A stretch of DNA of 12,142 bases from an uncultured Oscillospiraceae bacterium (lineage in GTDB: Bacteria; Bacillota; Clostridia; Oscillospirales; Acutalibacteraceae), in NCBI GenBank assembly GCA_958354085.1, contig CATWUX010000062.1, positions 1 to 12,142 of the forward strand, read 5' to 3'. Below, piece by piece: positions 12,033 to 12,142 of this stretch. A program made the translations under genes and the position numbers. Within the stretch, counting starts at the first letter, position 1, and every line of letters begins with the position of its first letter. Below the pieces are notes generated by a model that worked only from the letters and a program-made list of their open reading frames with translations, was not told the DNA's origin and ran no database searches.

Positions 12033-12142
12033 GAGGCGGTATGCAGAACGGATACGCACCACCGCGTATCGGGTCATTTTATCGGCGTGTAGGATTGTCA
12101 AACATATTGGACAGTCAAGGAGAGGAGAAAGAAGCGAGCATC
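12033..12142. other. non-coding window edge with a hairpin; possible start region of a rightward gene
   Basis: GATACGC (12051-12057) and GCGTATC (12064-12070) form a 7-bp hairpin with loop ACCACC, without a good T run on either strand. The end of the window has AAGGAGAGGAG (12118-12128), which could be a ribosome binding site for a rightward gene starting just outside. No start codon for it is visible. Confidence 0.3.

Noticed and set aside
12073..12105. TTGACA and TAAAAT on the minus strand near the right edge as a promoter
   Set aside because: The spacer is only 14 bases, too short for a normal promoter. The pair at 12005-12032 is better placed for the metallopeptidase gene.

Overview
The window looks like an ordinary chromosomal segment of a fairly GC-rich member of the Clostridia (Bacillota). 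The Oscillospirales type (Butyricicoccus, Agathobaculum or Faecalibacterium relatives) is my best guess. The reasons are a leucine T-box leader, strong purine-rich ribosome binding sites, consensus -35/-10 promoters with U-rich intrinsic terminators, and Clostridia-type families: a CmpB-like putative permease, a FeoB-associated Cys-rich membrane protein and a DUF421 protein. I see no phage, insertion-sequence, CRISPR, tRNA or rRNA signal.

Layout. Positions 1-3008 hold the end of a rightward operon: a phosphohexomutase cut by the window edge, then three RNA/ribosome modification genes, prmA (ribosomal protein L11 methylation), tcdA (cyclisation of t6A in tRNA) and rsmE (16S rRNA U1498 methylation), closed by a strong terminator. 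Positions 3007-4976 hold small membrane-protein genes: a leftward CmpB-like protein, a leftward 55-residue Cys-rich membrane peptide followed by about 250 bases of GC-rich, hairpin-rich non-coding DNA, and a rightward DUF421 protein. Positions 4997-8199 are a leftward leucine operon read from a perfect consensus promoter through a Leu-specific T-box attenuator into leuA and then leuB. leuC and leuD are not between them or in the window.

Positions 8226-8840 are a leftward histidine phosphatase gene. Positions 8841-9086 are a control region with a promoter, a terminator-like hairpin and two GC-rich palindromes, leading to an XRE-family regulator (9087-9773). A terminator and then an SGNH-type hydrolase (9871-10530) follow. 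The right end is leftward: an unrecognised six-helix membrane protein (10563-11282), whose last codons lie inside the hydrolase terminator, and a YgjP-like metallopeptidase (11410-11946), each with its own promoter candidate. The last ~110 bases contain no gene I can support.

Most of the content is well-described families. The best-supported regulatory element is the leucine T-box, whose specifier codon, discriminator contact and terminator/antiterminator alternatives can all be read. The least explained parts are the structured non-coding region at about 3720-3950 and the control region upstream of the XRE gene. I found no convincing new biological system.
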